From: Kitasatospora cinereorecta
GTDB taxonomy: Bacteria > Actinomycetota > Actinomycetes > Streptomycetales > Streptomycetaceae
Reading direction: 5' to 3'
DNA: 64,000 nt
Assembly (NCBI RefSeq): GCF_024172095.1
Contig: NZ_JAMZDX010000001.1
Span: forward strand, 586,001-650,000
Shown: positions 8,340 through 18,100 of the stretch, piece by piece
How the letters are laid out: every line of letters starts with the position of its first letter
Numbering within the stretch: the first letter of the stretch is position 1
Notes under the pieces: model-generated
The model's database searches: none
Told to the model about the DNA's origin: nothing
The model's input: only the letters and a program-made list of their open reading frames with translations
Program-made: the position numbers and the translations under genes

Positions 8340-9334
8340 TGGTCGGCCCGGCGGATCCGGTCCGCGAACTGATCGAGGTCCACCGCGAGTTGTGCGAACA
8401 GGCGGTGGACGTGCTGGACATCGCCGCCGGGCTGGAGGACTCCGGGATCGGCCCGGCCGGCGCGGCCGCGTACCGGCACACCGACGTCTTCGGCCTCGCC
8501 GAGGAGCTGTCCGCCCGGGTGGCCCGCCGCCCGGACGGTCCGGGCGACCCGGACGGTCCGGGCGGGCCCGGGCCGGTCGCCCGGCGGTCGCGGCGGGCCG
8601 CAGCGGCGCTGACCGCGGCCGCCGCCCACCTGGTGCCGGTGGCCGTCCTGGCCGTCGGCGGGGCGAGTGTTCCGGTGGCGGCCGCGGCGGTGATCGTCGG
8701 CGCGGTGGTGCTCACGCTCGCCACCGGGAGGCCCCGATGGTCCCGGTGGCCAGGGTGGGCCGCCGCCGGGTACGGGCTCGGGGCGGCGGTGCTGCTGGCG
8801 GCGGTCACCGCCGGGTCGGTGCCGCTCGGCGCCGCCGCCGCGACGGCGGCCGGTTCGGCCCGCTGGTGCGCCCGCTGGGTCCGCGACCTGGGCCGCGGCC
8901 ACCTGGGCGCGGCCGTCACCATGGCCGAGTTCCGGGCCCGGATGCGTCCGGTGCTGCCGGTGGCCGCCGTGCTCCAGCTGGCGCTGACCGGGCTGTGGAC
9001 GGCCGCCGCGCTCGCCCTGACCCCCGGCGCCCCGCACGGACCGGACGGCTCCGCCGCGGCGGCGGCGCTGAGCGGCGCGGGCGTCACCGCCTGGGCGGTG
9101 CAGGGCTGTGCCGGGCTCGCGCTGCTGGTCTCGGCCGTCCTCGCGCACGCCGGACGGGCGGCCCTGGCCGCGTCCGTCGTGCTGCTCGCCGGGGCCGGGA
9201 CGGCCGCCCTGCTGCTGCCGTCCGCCCAGACCGCGGGCCGACTGGTCTGCGCGGGCCCGCTCGCCCTGCTGCTGCCGTACGCCTGGCTGCTGCTGGGACG
9301 GCCCGGGGCACACCGTGCCCGGCCGGCCGGCTGA
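8336..9334 (+). CDS. Polytopic membrane protein of glycosyltransferase operon
   Basis: A protein of ~332 aa starting at GTG 8336 or ATG 8339, both overlapping the upstream TGA; GGAGG lies 4 or 7 nt away. The N-terminal ~80 residues are soluble (VRELIEVHRELCEQAVDVLDIAAGLEDSG), followed by about eight to nine hydrophobic helices beginning at AAAALTAAAAHLVPVAVLAV. A short linker is rich in RRPDGPGDPDGPGG repeats. I recognise no enzyme motif. Its place between a glycosyltransferase and an NAD-dependent epimerase suggests a transport or scaffold role in the same glycan pathway (inference). Confidence 0.8.
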   Translation: MMVGPADPVRELIEVHRELCEQAVDVLDIAAGLEDSGIGPAGAAAYRHTDVFGLAEELSARVARRPDGPGDPDGPGGPGPVARRSRRAAAALTAAAAHLVPVAVLAVGGASVPVAAAAVIVGAVVLTLATGRPRWSRWPGWAAAGYGLGAAVLLAAVTAGSVPLGAAAATAAGSARWCARWVRDLGRGHLGAAVTMAEFRARMRPVLPVAAVLQLALTGLWTAAALALTPGAPHGPDGSAAAAALSGAGVTAWAVQGCAGLALLVSAVLAHAGRAALAASVVLLAGAGTAALLLPSAQTAGRLVCAGPLALLLPYAWLLLGRPGAHRARPAG

Positions 9335-9433
9335 CCGCCCGTCCCCGGGCCGGTGGACGGCCCGGGCGAACCAATCAATCCGTAAACCGCCCGGCCGCTT
9401 CCCCGGCCGGGCCTCGTGGAAGGACACACCCCG

Positions 9434-10381
9434 ATGAGGGTGCTGCTGCTGGGTGCCGACGGTTTCATCGGCCGCCGGGTCGCCGAACGGCTACTCGTGG
9501 ACGAGGGCATGCAGGTCACCGTGCTGGGCCGGCGCGACTCGGCCGACATCCGCTTCGACCTGACGGCGGGCAGCCCGGGTGCGCTGTCCCGGTTCCTGGA
9601 CGCGGTGGCGCCGCAGGTGGTGATCAACTGCGCCGGGGCGACCTACGGCACCTCCCGGGCGCTGATCCGGGCCAACACGCTGGCGGTGGCCACCGTCTGC
9701 GAGGCGATCCGGCGCAGCCGGGAGCCGGCCCGGCTGGTGCACATCGGCTCGGCGGCGGAGTACGGGCCGGTCCCGCCGGCCGGTCCGGTCCCGGAGAGCG
9801 CCGAGCCGCGGCCGGTCGGCCCGTACGGCGTCTCCAAGCTGGCCGGGACGGAGCTGGTGCTGGCCTCCGGGCTGGACGCGCTGGTGCTGCGGATCTTCGA
9901 CGTGGTCGGCCCCGGATCGCCGAGCGCCTCGCTGTTCGGGCGGCTGGCCGAGGGCCTGCGCCGGGCGCTGGAGCAGGACGAGCAGCAGGTGAGGATGCCG
10001 GACCTGTCCGGATACCGGGATTTCGTCGATGTGCGGGACGTCGCCCGGGCGATCCACGCGGCCGCCGTGTCGGCCGCCACCGGCGTGATCAACATCGGCA
10101 GCGGGCACGCGGTGCGGGCCCGGGACGCCGCGCACCTGCTGGTCCGGGCCTCGGGGTTCGAGGGCACGGTCAGCGAGGACGCCCGCCAGGTGGTGCTGCC
10201 CGCGCAGGCGGCGCCCGGCACCGAACCGCCGCGGCACCTGGACGCCCGGCCGGTGCTGGAGCCGGTCCAGTGGCGGCAGGCCGACGTGCGGACCGCCCGG
10301 GACCGTCTCGGCTGGCGGACGCAGGTGCCGCTGGAGGAGTCGCTCGGGGACATCTGGCTGGAGACCGCCTGCCGGGTGTGA
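9434..10381 (+). CDS. NAD-dependent epimerase/dehydratase
   Basis: A 315-aa extended short-chain dehydrogenase fold. The Rossmann glycine motif is in VLLLGADGFIGRRVAERL (GxxGxxG, residues 7-13), the catalytic Ser region is HIGSAAEYG, and the active-site pair is in GPYGVSKLAGTEL (Y-x3-K). The C-terminal substrate region contains RDFVDVRDVARAIHAA, typical of sugar-nucleotide epimerases/dehydratases. The exact sugar is unknown. The start is ATG 9434, with GGAAGGA about 9 nt upstream. It is the third gene of the glycosyltransferase operon, with a gap of ~100 bp after the membrane protein. Confidence 0.88.
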   Translation: MRVLLLGADGFIGRRVAERLLVDEGMQVTVLGRRDSADIRFDLTAGSPGALSRFLDAVAPQVVINCAGATYGTSRALIRANTLAVATVCEAIRRSREPARLVHIGSAAEYGPVPPAGPVPESAEPRPVGPYGVSKLAGTELVLASGLDALVLRIFDVVGPGSPSASLFGRLAEGLRRALEQDEQQVRMPDLSGYRDFVDVRDVARAIHAAAVSAATGVINIGSGHAVRARDAAHLLVRASGFEGTVSEDARQVVLPAQAAPGTEPPRHLDARPVLEPVQWRQADVRTARDRLGWRTQVPLEESLGDIWLETACRV

Positions 10382-10457
10382 GGTGCGCAGGTCGGGCCCG
10401 GCGCCGGCGGTCCCACCATCCGATGTCGGGCATCTCACGTACTGGACCTGTTGTCTC

Positions 10458-10484
10458 GGAATACCCCGGGCGCGTGACACTGTT
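10458..10484 (+). promoter_or_regulatory. SigR-type promoter upstream of moeZ
   Basis: GGAAT (10458-10462), 19 bp, then GTT (10482-10484, within TGTTGG). This matches the SigR consensus GGAAT-N18/19-GTT. It lies 40 bp upstream of the GTG start, leaving a short leader. moeZ/moeB is, to my knowledge, among reported SigR targets in S. coelicolor; the site itself is read directly. Confidence 0.7.
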
Positions 10485-10523
10485 GGCGTAGTCAAACGTG
10501 AACTGACGACCATCGGAGTCCCC

Positions 10524-11702
10524 GTGTCGCTGCCACCCCTGGTCGAGCCGGCCGCCGAGCTCACCGTCGACGAGGTCCGCCGGTACTCCCGCCACCTGAT
10601 CATCCCCGACGTGGGCATGGACGGGCAGAAGCGGCTGAAGAACGCCAAGGTGCTGTGTGTCGGCGCCGGCGGCCTCGGCTCGCCCGCGCTCATGTACCTG
10701 GCCGCCGCGGGCGTCGGCACGCTCGGCATCGTCGAGTTCGACACCGTCGACGAGTCCAACCTGCAGCGTCAGATCATCCACGGCCAGTCCGACATCGGCC
10801 GCTCCAAGGGCGAGTCGGCGCGGGACTCGGTCAAGGAGATCAACCCGTACGTCGACGTGATCCTCCACGAGGAGCGCCTCGACAACGACAACGTGATGGA
10901 GATCTTCTCCGGCTACGACCTGATCGTGGACGGCACCGACAACTTCGCCACCCGGTACCTGGTGAACGACGCCGCGGTGCTGCTCGGCAAGCCGTACGTG
11001 TGGGGCTCGATCTACCGCTTCGACGGCCAGGCCTCGGTCTTCTGGGCCGAGCACGGCCCGTGCTACCGCTGCCTCTACCCGGAGGCCCCGCCGCCGGGCA
11101 TGGTCCCGTCCTGCGCCGAGGGCGGCGTGCTGGGCGTGCTCTGCGCCTCGATCGGCTCGATCCAGGTCACCGAGGCGATCAAGCTGCTGGCCGGTGTCGG
11201 CGAGCCGCTGGTCGGCCGACTGATGATCTACGACGCGCTGGAGATGCAGTACCGCTCGGTCAAGGTCCGCAAGGACCCGAACTGCGCGCTGTGCGGCGAG
11301 AACCCGACCGTCACCGAGCTGATCGACTACGAGTCGTTCTGCGGTGTCGTCTCGGAGGAGGCCGCGGAGGCCGCGCAGGGCTCGACGATCACCTCCAAGC
11401 AGCTCAAGGAGTGGATCGACGAGGGCGAGAACATCGACATCATCGATGTCCGCGAGGTCAACGAGTACGAGATCGTCAGCATCCCGGGCGCCCGCCTGAT
11501 CCCGAAGAACGAGTTCCTGATGGGCAACGCCCTCCAGGACCTGCCGCAGGACAAGCGGATCGTGCTGCACTGCAAGACCGGTGTCCGGTCGGCCGAGGTG
11601 CTCGCCGTGCTGAAGTCCGCGGGCTTCGCGGACGCGGTGCACCTGGGTGGCGGCGTGATCGGTTGGGTCAACCAGATCGAGCCGGAGAAGCCCGTCTACT
11701 AA
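10524..11702 (+). CDS. moeZ: MoeZ: adenylyltransferase/sulfurtransferase (MoeB + rhodanese)
   Basis: A 392-aa fusion. The N-terminal E1-like ThiF/MoeB domain has GAGGLGSP (~48) for ATP. Zinc cysteine pairs CYRC (~179) and CALC (~260) follow, and ~170 is the adenylation region. The C-terminal rhodanese domain begins near 300, with active-site loop CKTGVRS (~357). It activates C-terminal Gly-Gly of small sulfur carriers (MoaD, CysO, ThiS type) and transfers sulfur to form the thiocarboxylate, supporting molybdopterin, cysteine and thioamide pathways. The GTG at 10524 is preceded by ATCGGAG. moaE lies further along the window at 44093. The upstream SigR-type promoter suggests induction by thiol oxidation. 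Confidence 0.95.
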   Translation: MSLPPLVEPAAELTVDEVRRYSRHLIIPDVGMDGQKRLKNAKVLCVGAGGLGSPALMYLAAAGVGTLGIVEFDTVDESNLQRQIIHGQSDIGRSKGESARDSVKEINPYVDVILHEERLDNDNVMEIFSGYDLIVDGTDNFATRYLVNDAAVLLGKPYVWGSIYRFDGQASVFWAEHGPCYRCLYPEAPPPGMVPSCAEGGVLGVLCASIGSIQVTEAIKLLAGVGEPLVGRLMIYDALEMQYRSVKVRKDPNCALCGENPTVTELIDYESFCGVVSEEAAEAAQGSTITSKQLKEWIDEGENIDIIDVREVNEYEIVSIPGARLIPKNEFLMGNALQDLPQDKRIVLHCKTGVRSAEVLAVLKSAGFADAVHLGGGVIGWVNQIEPEKPVY

Positions 11703-11703
11703 G

Positions 11704-11801
11704 GCGAACCACGAGCCAGGGGCGCGAGGAACTGCGCGACCGGCCATCGCTCGACGTGAGCGGGTGGCTGGGCGCGCAGTTCCTCGCGCCCCTGCTGGTT
11801 T
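11704..11801. repeat. Palindromic repeat element, copy 1 (between convergent genes)
   Basis: Perfect 21-bp arms AGGGGCGCGAGGAACTGCGCG (11718-11738) and its reverse complement (11773-11793), with imperfect pairing on both sides (AACCA.. / ..TGGTT outside; GGCCATCGCTC / GAGCGGGTGGC inside). The element fills almost the whole 109-bp gap between moeZ and the convergent gene at 11812, so it can act as a terminator in both directions. Related copies lie at 16596, 45979 and 52064. Confidence 0.85.
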
Positions 11802-11811
11802 GCCCCGACAG

Positions 11812-14502
11812 TCAGAGCGCACCCTTGCGCTGGAGGACGTTGTAGGCGATCCAGCCCGGGGCCACCGGCAGCCAGAAGGTGAGCAGGCGGTAGAGGAAGA
11901 CCGCCGGGGTGGCGGCGGTGGCGGGGACGCCGGCCACGGTGAGGGCGGTGATCAGGGCGATCTCGACCGGGCCGATGCCGCCGGGGGTGGGGATCGCCGA
12001 GCCGGCCGCGTTGGCGGTCAGGAAGACCACCGCGACCGCCGCGAAGGTGACGTGGGCGCCGCCGCCGAAGGCCTGCACCGAGGCGTCCAGGCAGGCGGTG
12101 AACGACAGGGTCAGCAGCAGGATGCCGCCGAAGCCGGTGACCAGCCTGGAGGGCGTCTGCATCAGGTCCAGCATGCGCGGGACCACGCCGAAGAACAGGC
12201 CGCGCAGCCGGTTCACCACGAAGCGCCTCAGCGGGGCGACCGCCGCGACCACCAGGGCCAGGACGGCCGCGGTCAGCACGCCGATGATCACGGCGCGGGA
12301 GGCACCGAGGTCACCGTTGTTCTGGGTGCCGGTGATCAGGCCGAAGGAGAACAGCAGCAGCAGGTGACCGGCCAGACCGGCCAGCTGCGAGGCGCCGACG
12401 CTCGCCACCGCCTGCACCGGCCGGATGCCGGCCTTCTGCAGGTAGCGGGTGTTCAGCGCGATGCCGCCGACCGCTGCGGGGGCGACCAGCTTGACGAAGG
12501 AGCCGGCCAGCTGCGCCGCGACGGTCCGGCCGAACGGCAGGCGCTCCGGGACGAAGCCGGTGAGGCTCATCGCGGCGGCCACGTAGCTGAACGCGGCGGC
12601 GAGCAGGGCGACGGCCGCCCATGCCCAGTCCATCTCGGAGACCTTGAACTGGTCCGGCCGGATGGTGGTGACCGCCAGGTAGGCGGCGAAGGCCAGTGCC
12701 ACCACCATGATCAGCGTCTTGGGCTTCAGCCGCTCCAGCTTGGCCGGCGCCATCGGCGCCTCGGGCGCGATCTCCAGGATCTGGCCGCGGATCCGGCTGA
12801 GCAGGTCCTCGCCGGCGACGGCGATGTCCTCCTCGGCCTGCTGCTGGGTGCGCACGCCCGCGGCGACCTGCTCCAGCGCCAGGGCCTGGGCGGCGGCCTT
12901 CCGCTCCTTGGTCATCCGCTGCAGGTCCGCGCGGGTCTGCCGGCTCAGGCCGACCGGCTGGAGCAGCGGCAGCGAGTCCGCCACCCGGGTCGGCCCGAGC
13001 ACCCGGTTGGCCACCGCGACCGCGCGCTCCGGGCCGACCCGCAGGGCGAAGGTGGTGAGCAGCTGGGCGACGTCGATCCGCAGGGTCAGGTCGCCAGCCG
13101 CGATGTCGCCGCCGGAGAGGTTGACCAGGCAGCCGGTCTTCTCGTCCACCACCAGCAGCGACTCGCCGGTCAACCGCCGGTGGGCGATCCGGCGCTCGTG
13201 CAGGGTGCCGACCGACTCCCAGAACGAGGCCATCACCTCGTCGGCGATCTCCTCGTCGGCGAGCTCGTCCAGGGTCCGGCCGGCGACGTTCTCGTAGACC
13301 AGGATCGCCGCGTCCGGGCCGAGCTCGGAGGTGGCCACCAGCTGCGGCGCGCGGGCGCCCGAGGCGGCGGCCGCGTACGCGATCAGCGCCTCCTGCTCCA
13401 GCGCCTGGCGCAGCGACTGCGGGCTGCGGCGGACGGCCACCGAGCGCAGCCGCAGCCGCCGCCAGGCCCGGTAGAAGAAGCCGGACGCCTGCTGCTCGCG
13501 GTCGATGATGTGGACGTCCAGCAGCGGGCCGTGCTGCTGGGTGACCAGGTAGCGGCGGGTGTCGCCGGGCGCGTCCGGGGCCAGGTGGGCGGCGGACGGG
13601 GTGAAGCCGACCTTGCGCAGGCCGATCAGCAGGTGCTTGCCGGTGGGCCGGATGTTGGGCGAGCCGATCGCGTAGAGCGTGCCGTACGCCACCGACCAGC
13701 CGATCAGCACGGTCAGGATCAGCGAGAGCGGGGTGGTGTAGCCGCTGATCAGCTCGGTGGCGCCGCTGAGGATGACCACTATCCACAGCGCCACCCGCCA
13801 GCGGGGTCTGGAGGACATCCCGACGGCCGTCATGTAGGCGATCACCGGGGCCAGGTAGCCGTGCACCGGGTCGGTGAGCGTCTGCCCGCCGCCCGGCGGC
13901 AGCTGGGTCAGCGCGTTGCGGATGGCCTCCGGCGCCCCGGCCGCCACCCACCAGTCCACGCCCAGAGAGACGCCGTACGCCAGCACCGAGGCCAGCACGC
14001 CGTCGGCGACCCGCAGGCCGTCCCGTTTGATCAGCCGCTCCACCGCGAACGCCAGCGGCACCGCCAGCACCGCGATGCTGGAGACCAGCGCGGCGATGGT
14101 GGAGAGCAGGCCGGGGATCCGCTTGGCGTTGACCGAGATGTCGCTCTCGATGCCGGTGGTGGTGGAGACCGCGACCTGCGCCAGCACGAACACCGCGATG
14201 ATGCCGAGCACGCCGACGACGAAGCGGATCAGGTCGGAGGGCCGGTGGGCGCGGGCGGGCAGCAGCGGTTCGTCGACGGCGAGGTACTCGCCGGCGGGTT
14301 CCTCCTCCGGGGCCATCCCGTCCGGTGGCCCGTCGTACGCGACCACGTTCTCGTCCTCCCCCGTGCCGGCAGCGGTCCGCCCGTCGTCGGCCGCCTTGCG
14401 CAGCGACAGGGACGGCGGCTCGACCTGCGGGTGCTCCTCAGAACCGTCTGTGGGGGACTCCTCGGAGCCCTTGTCCACGTTCAATTCTGCCGTCCCGGTC
14501 AT
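11812..14502 (-). CDS. Membrane protein: pseudokinase-like domain fused to LPG-synthase-type TM domain
   Basis: An 896-aa protein. Residues ~1-75 are acidic and disordered. Next comes a block of membrane helices (RFVVGVLGIIAVFVLAQVAV onward, to ~245). A soluble aminoglycoside-phosphotransferase/RIO-like domain follows (~320-590), with a degraded catalytic loop: HRRLTGESLLVV where kinases have HRD..N, and NLSGGD in place of DFG. The C-terminal helices (~620-890, ending WIAYNVLQRKGAL, with TPGGIGPVEIALI) resemble the flippase-like half of lysylphosphatidylglycerol synthases (UPF0104 type). The aminoacyltransferase domain of MprF is absent. ATG 14502 is chosen, with GAGGA upstream. Likely an envelope lipid function; the substrate is unknown. 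Confidence 0.82.
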   Translation of the reverse strand: MTGTAELNVDKGSEESPTDGSEEHPQVEPPSLSLRKAADDGRTAAGTGEDENVVAYDGPPDGMAPEEEPAGEYLAVDEPLLPARAHRPSDLIRFVVGVLGIIAVFVLAQVAVSTTTGIESDISVNAKRIPGLLSTIAALVSSIAVLAVPLAFAVERLIKRDGLRVADGVLASVLAYGVSLGVDWWVAAGAPEAIRNALTQLPPGGGQTLTDPVHGYLAPVIAYMTAVGMSSRPRWRVALWIVVILSGATELISGYTTPLSLILTVLIGWSVAYGTLYAIGSPNIRPTGKHLLIGLRKVGFTPSAAHLAPDAPGDTRRYLVTQQHGPLLDVHIIDREQQASGFFYRAWRRLRLRSVAVRRSPQSLRQALEQEALIAYAAAASGARAPQLVATSELGPDAAILVYENVAGRTLDELADEEIADEVMASFWESVGTLHERRIAHRRLTGESLLVVDEKTGCLVNLSGGDIAAGDLTLRIDVAQLLTTFALRVGPERAVAVANRVLGPTRVADSLPLLQPVGLSRQTRADLQRMTKERKAAAQALALEQVAAGVRTQQQAEEDIAVAGEDLLSRIRGQILEIAPEAPMAPAKLERLKPKTLIMVVALAFAAYLAVTTIRPDQFKVSEMDWAWAAVALLAAAFSYVAAAMSLTGFVPERLPFGRTVAAQLAGSFVKLVAPAAVGGIALNTRYLQKAGIRPVQAVASVGASQLAGLAGHLLLLFSFGLITGTQNNGDLGASRAVIIGVLTAAVLALVVAAVAPLRRFVVNRLRGLFFGVVPRMLDLMQTPSRLVTGFGGILLLTLSFTACLDASVQAFGGGAHVTFAAVAVVFLTANAAGSAIPTPGGIGPVEIALITALTVAGVPATAATPAVFLYRLLTFWLPVAPGWIAYNVLQRKGAL

Positions 14503-14636
14503 CTGGTCTTGTCCTCGTATCACTGCGCACTGCCCCGAAGATGCTGCCATGCTCCGCGCACCGGTGCGGGGCAGGGGCCGGATCGGGCGCGGCGGATCGC
14601 CCGCACGGGTCCGGGAAATCGACCGGATGGGGAAGA

Positions 14637-14987
14637 ATGCCGCGGGTGACCGACAGTGCGCACGAGGACGACGCCCCCGGCGGCGAGCTGCCGGCCTTCG
14701 CCGAGGCCGTCCTGGAGCTGACCGAGCGGATCCCGCCGGGCCGGGTGATGACCTACGGCGATGTGGCCGAGTACCTCGGCCGCGGCGGCCCGCGCCAGGT
14801 CGGCCGGGTCATGGCGCTGTACGGCGGCGGCGTGCCCTGGTGGCGGGTGATCCGGGCGGACGGCAGGCCGCTGCCCGGCCACGAGCACCGGGCGCTCCCC
14901 GCGTACCGGTCCGAGGGGACACCGCTGCGCACCGTCGGCGGGACGCCCCGGGTCGACCTGCGCCTGGCCCGCTGGGACGGGCGGTAG
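14637..14987 (+). CDS. Alkyltransferase-like (ATL) DNA repair protein
   Basis: A 116-aa protein corresponding to the DNA-binding domain of O6-alkylguanine-DNA alkyltransferase: FAEAVLELTERIPPGRVMTYGDVAEYLGRG and GGPRQVGRVMALY. The active-site motif PCHRV of true methyltransferases is PWWRV here, so the alkyl-acceptor cysteine is missing. The protein should recognise alkylated guanine without repairing it, as ATLs do when flagging lesions for nucleotide excision repair. ATG 14637 is preceded by GGGGAAG. It is adjacent to adnA-adnB, a repair neighbourhood shared with mycobacteria. Confidence 0.88.
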   Translation: MPRVTDSAHEDDAPGGELPAFAEAVLELTERIPPGRVMTYGDVAEYLGRGGPRQVGRVMALYGGGVPWWRVIRADGRPLPGHEHRALPAYRSEGTPLRTVGGTPRVDLRLARWDGR

Positions 14988-15138
14988 CCGGACCGGCACG
15001 CAGAGCGGCGGCGCGCGGCCGGTTCACCGAAACGGGTGCGCGACGCGGGCCTGTCGGTGCAGGATCGTAGGCTCGATGCGGGCGGGGCCCTCGCGGCCCC
15101 GCCCCGGACATGCCCTCGCACAACCCGCCTGGACCGTA

Positions 15139-18100
15139 GTGACCCCGCCTTTCCGCCTGGTGCGCAGCCCCCTCGCACAGCCCGAACCGCCCACGCTGGA
15201 CACGTACCAGCAGGCGGTGGTCGAGCATGCCGACGGGCCGCTGCTGGTGCTCGCCGGCCCCGGCACCGGCAAGACCACCACCCTGGTCGAGGCGGTCAAC
15301 CGGCGGATCGAGCGCGGCACCGACCCCGAGCGGATCCTGGTCCTCACCTTCAGCCGCAAGGCCGCGATGGAACTGCGCGACCGGATGACCGCCCGGGTGG
15401 CCGCCGGCGTCCCCGCCCCGCAGGCCACCACCTTCCACTCCTTCTGCTACGCCCTGCTCCGCGCCCACCAGTCGCCCGAGGAGTACGCCGAGCCGCTGCG
15501 GCTGCTCTCCGGCCCGGAGCAGGACGTCATGGTCCGCGAACTGCTCGCCGGCGACGCCGAGGACGCCCGGCTCGGCATCGGCCGGATCGGCTGGCCGCTC
15601 GACCTGCGCGCCTGCCTCACCACCCGCGGCTTCGCCGACGAGGTCCGCGCCGTCCTCGCCCGCAGCCGCGAGCTCGGCCTCGGCGAGGCCGAGCTCTCCC
15701 GCTTCGCCGACGGCGTGCAGCGCCCCGACTGGGCCGCCGCCGCCCACTTCCTCGCCGACTACCTCGACGTGCTCGACCTGCGCGGCGTCCTCGACTACGC
15801 CGAGCTGGTCCACCGCGCCGTGCTGCTGGCCGAGCGCCCCGAGGTCGCCGACGACCTGCGCGCCCGCTACGACGTGGTCTTCGTCGACGAGTACCAGGAC
15901 ACCGACCCCTCCCAGGTCCGGCTACTGCGCCGGCTGGCCGGCGACGGCCGCGACCTGGTCGCCGTCGGCGACCCCGACCAGTCCATCTACGCCTTCCGCG
16001 GCGCCGACATCAACGGCATCCTCGACTTCCCGCACACCTTCCGCCGGGCCGACGGGACGCCGGCCGACGTCCGGGTGCTGCGGGTGTCGCGGCGCTCCGG
16101 CGCCGTCCTGCTCGCCGCGAGCCGCGAGCTGGCCCGGCGGATGCCGATGGGACGGCTGCCCGCCGACAAGCTCGCCCAGCACCGCGCCCTGCTGCCCTCC
16201 CGCGAGGGCGGCACGGTCGAGGTGTACACCTACCCCACGCCCGGCACCGAGCTGGACTCCGTCGCGGACCTGCTGCGCCGGGCCCACCTGGAGGACGGCG
16301 TGCCGTGGGGCGAGATGGCCGTCCTGGTCCGGGCCGGCGGGCGGTCGATCCCGGGCGTACGGCGCGCGCTCGGCGCGGCCGGCGTACCGCTGGAGATCGA
16401 CGGCGACGACCTGCCGCTGCGCGACGAGCCGGGCGTCGCGCCGCTGCTGCTCGCGCTGCGGGTCTGCGCCGAGCCCGCCGGGGCGATGACCGTGGACGTG
16501 GCACACACCCTGCTCACCGGGCCGCTGGGCGGGCTGGACGGGTCGGACCTGCGACGGCTCGGGCGCGCGCTGCGGGAGGAGTTCCGGGCGGCGTTGACCA
16601 CTGAGGGGCGTGACGAACGGGTCGGGCCGGCCACTGAGGGGCGCGAGGAACTGCGCGCGGCGGAAGGTGACGGGCCCGAGCCTGCCGCTGCGCGCAGTTC
16701 CTCGCGCCCCTCAGTGGTCGTTCCCGCTGCGGAGGAGCTGATCCGCGAAGCGCTCGCCGAGCCGGAGCGGCTGGTCGCGATGGAGCCCGCGTACGCACGC
16801 CGCGCCCGCGACCTGGGCATGCTGCTGCGCAAGGTGCGCGAGCGCCTCGCGGGCGGCTGCAGCGCCGAGGAGGCGCTGTGGGACCTGTGGGAGGGCAGCG
16901 AGCGCTGGCGGGAGCGGCTGGAGCGGGCGGCGCTGCGCGGGGGCGCGGCGGGCCGCAACGCCGACCGCGACCTGGACGCGCTGTGCGCGCTGTTCGAGAC
17001 GGCGGCGCGGGCGGAGGAGCGGGTCACCGGCCACCGCGGTGCGCTGGACCTGCTGGCGGAGCTGGAGGCGCAGGACATCGCCGCCGACACGCTGACCGTC
17101 CGCGCGGTGCGGCCGGACGCCGTCCGGCTGATGACGGCGCACCGGTCCAAGGGCCTGGAGTGGCGGCTGGTGGTGGTCGCGGGCGTGCAGGAGGGGCTGT
17201 GGCCGGACCTGCGGCGCCGCGGTTCGCTGCTGGAGGCGGACCGGATCGGCCGCGACGGCCTGGCCGAGCCGCTCTCCCCGGCGGCGCTGCTGGGGGAGGA
17301 GCGGCGACTGTTCTACACGGCGGTGACCCGGGCCAAGGAGCGGCTGGTGGTCACGGCGGTGAAGGCCCCGGCGGAGGACGGCGACGAGCCGTCCCGGTTC
17401 CTGCGCGAGCTGTACCGGGAGGAGGTCGACCCCCGGACCGGGAAGGTGAGCAGCCGTACCCCGCAGGTGACGGTGGCGGAGGTGAGCAGCCGGCCGCGGC
17501 GGCCGCTGTCGGTGCCGGCGCTGGTGGCCGAGCTGCGCGCGGTGACGGTGGACCCGTCCCGGTCGCCGGAGCTGCGGCGGGCGGCGGCGGAGCGGCTGGC
17601 GGTGCTGGCACTGGCGGCGGACGAGGACGGTGCGCCGCTGGTGCCGGCCGCCCACCCGGACCGCTGGTGGGGGCTGGTCGACCAGACCGCCGCGCCGGAG
17701 CCGCTGCGGGCGGACGGCGTGCCGGTGCGGCTGTCCGGCAGCGGGCTGGAGCAGCTGGAGAACTGCTCGCTGCAGTGGTTCCTGGAGAAGGACGTGAAGG
17801 CGGGGTCCACCACGACCGCCGCCCAGGGCTTCGGCAACGTGGTGCACGCGCTGGCGGACGAGGTCGGCTCGGGCCGGACGCCGGCCGACCTCGCGGTGCT
17901 GATGGAGCGGCTGGACTCGGTGTGGGACGCGCTGGCGTTCGACGCGCCGTGGAAGTCGCAGCAGGAGAAGACGGAGGCCCGGGCGGCCCTGGAGCGCTTC
18001 CTGCACTGGCACGTGCTGGAGCGGGAGCGGACCACGGTCGCCACCGAGCACGGCTTCGACCTGACGCTGGAGGTCGGCGGGGTCGCGGTGCGGATCCGCG

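Noticed and set aside
10170..11822. Long antisense open frame opposite moeZ
   Set aside because: A GC-bias artefact; the plus strand encodes an unambiguous MoeZ. The same reasoning removes the long frames at 37142-38911, 11764-14649, 56564-58819 and 61831-63429.
16596..16719. Frameshift or pseudogene in adnA caused by the palindrome
   Set aside because: The frame is continuous through the element and all helicase and nuclease motifs downstream are intact.
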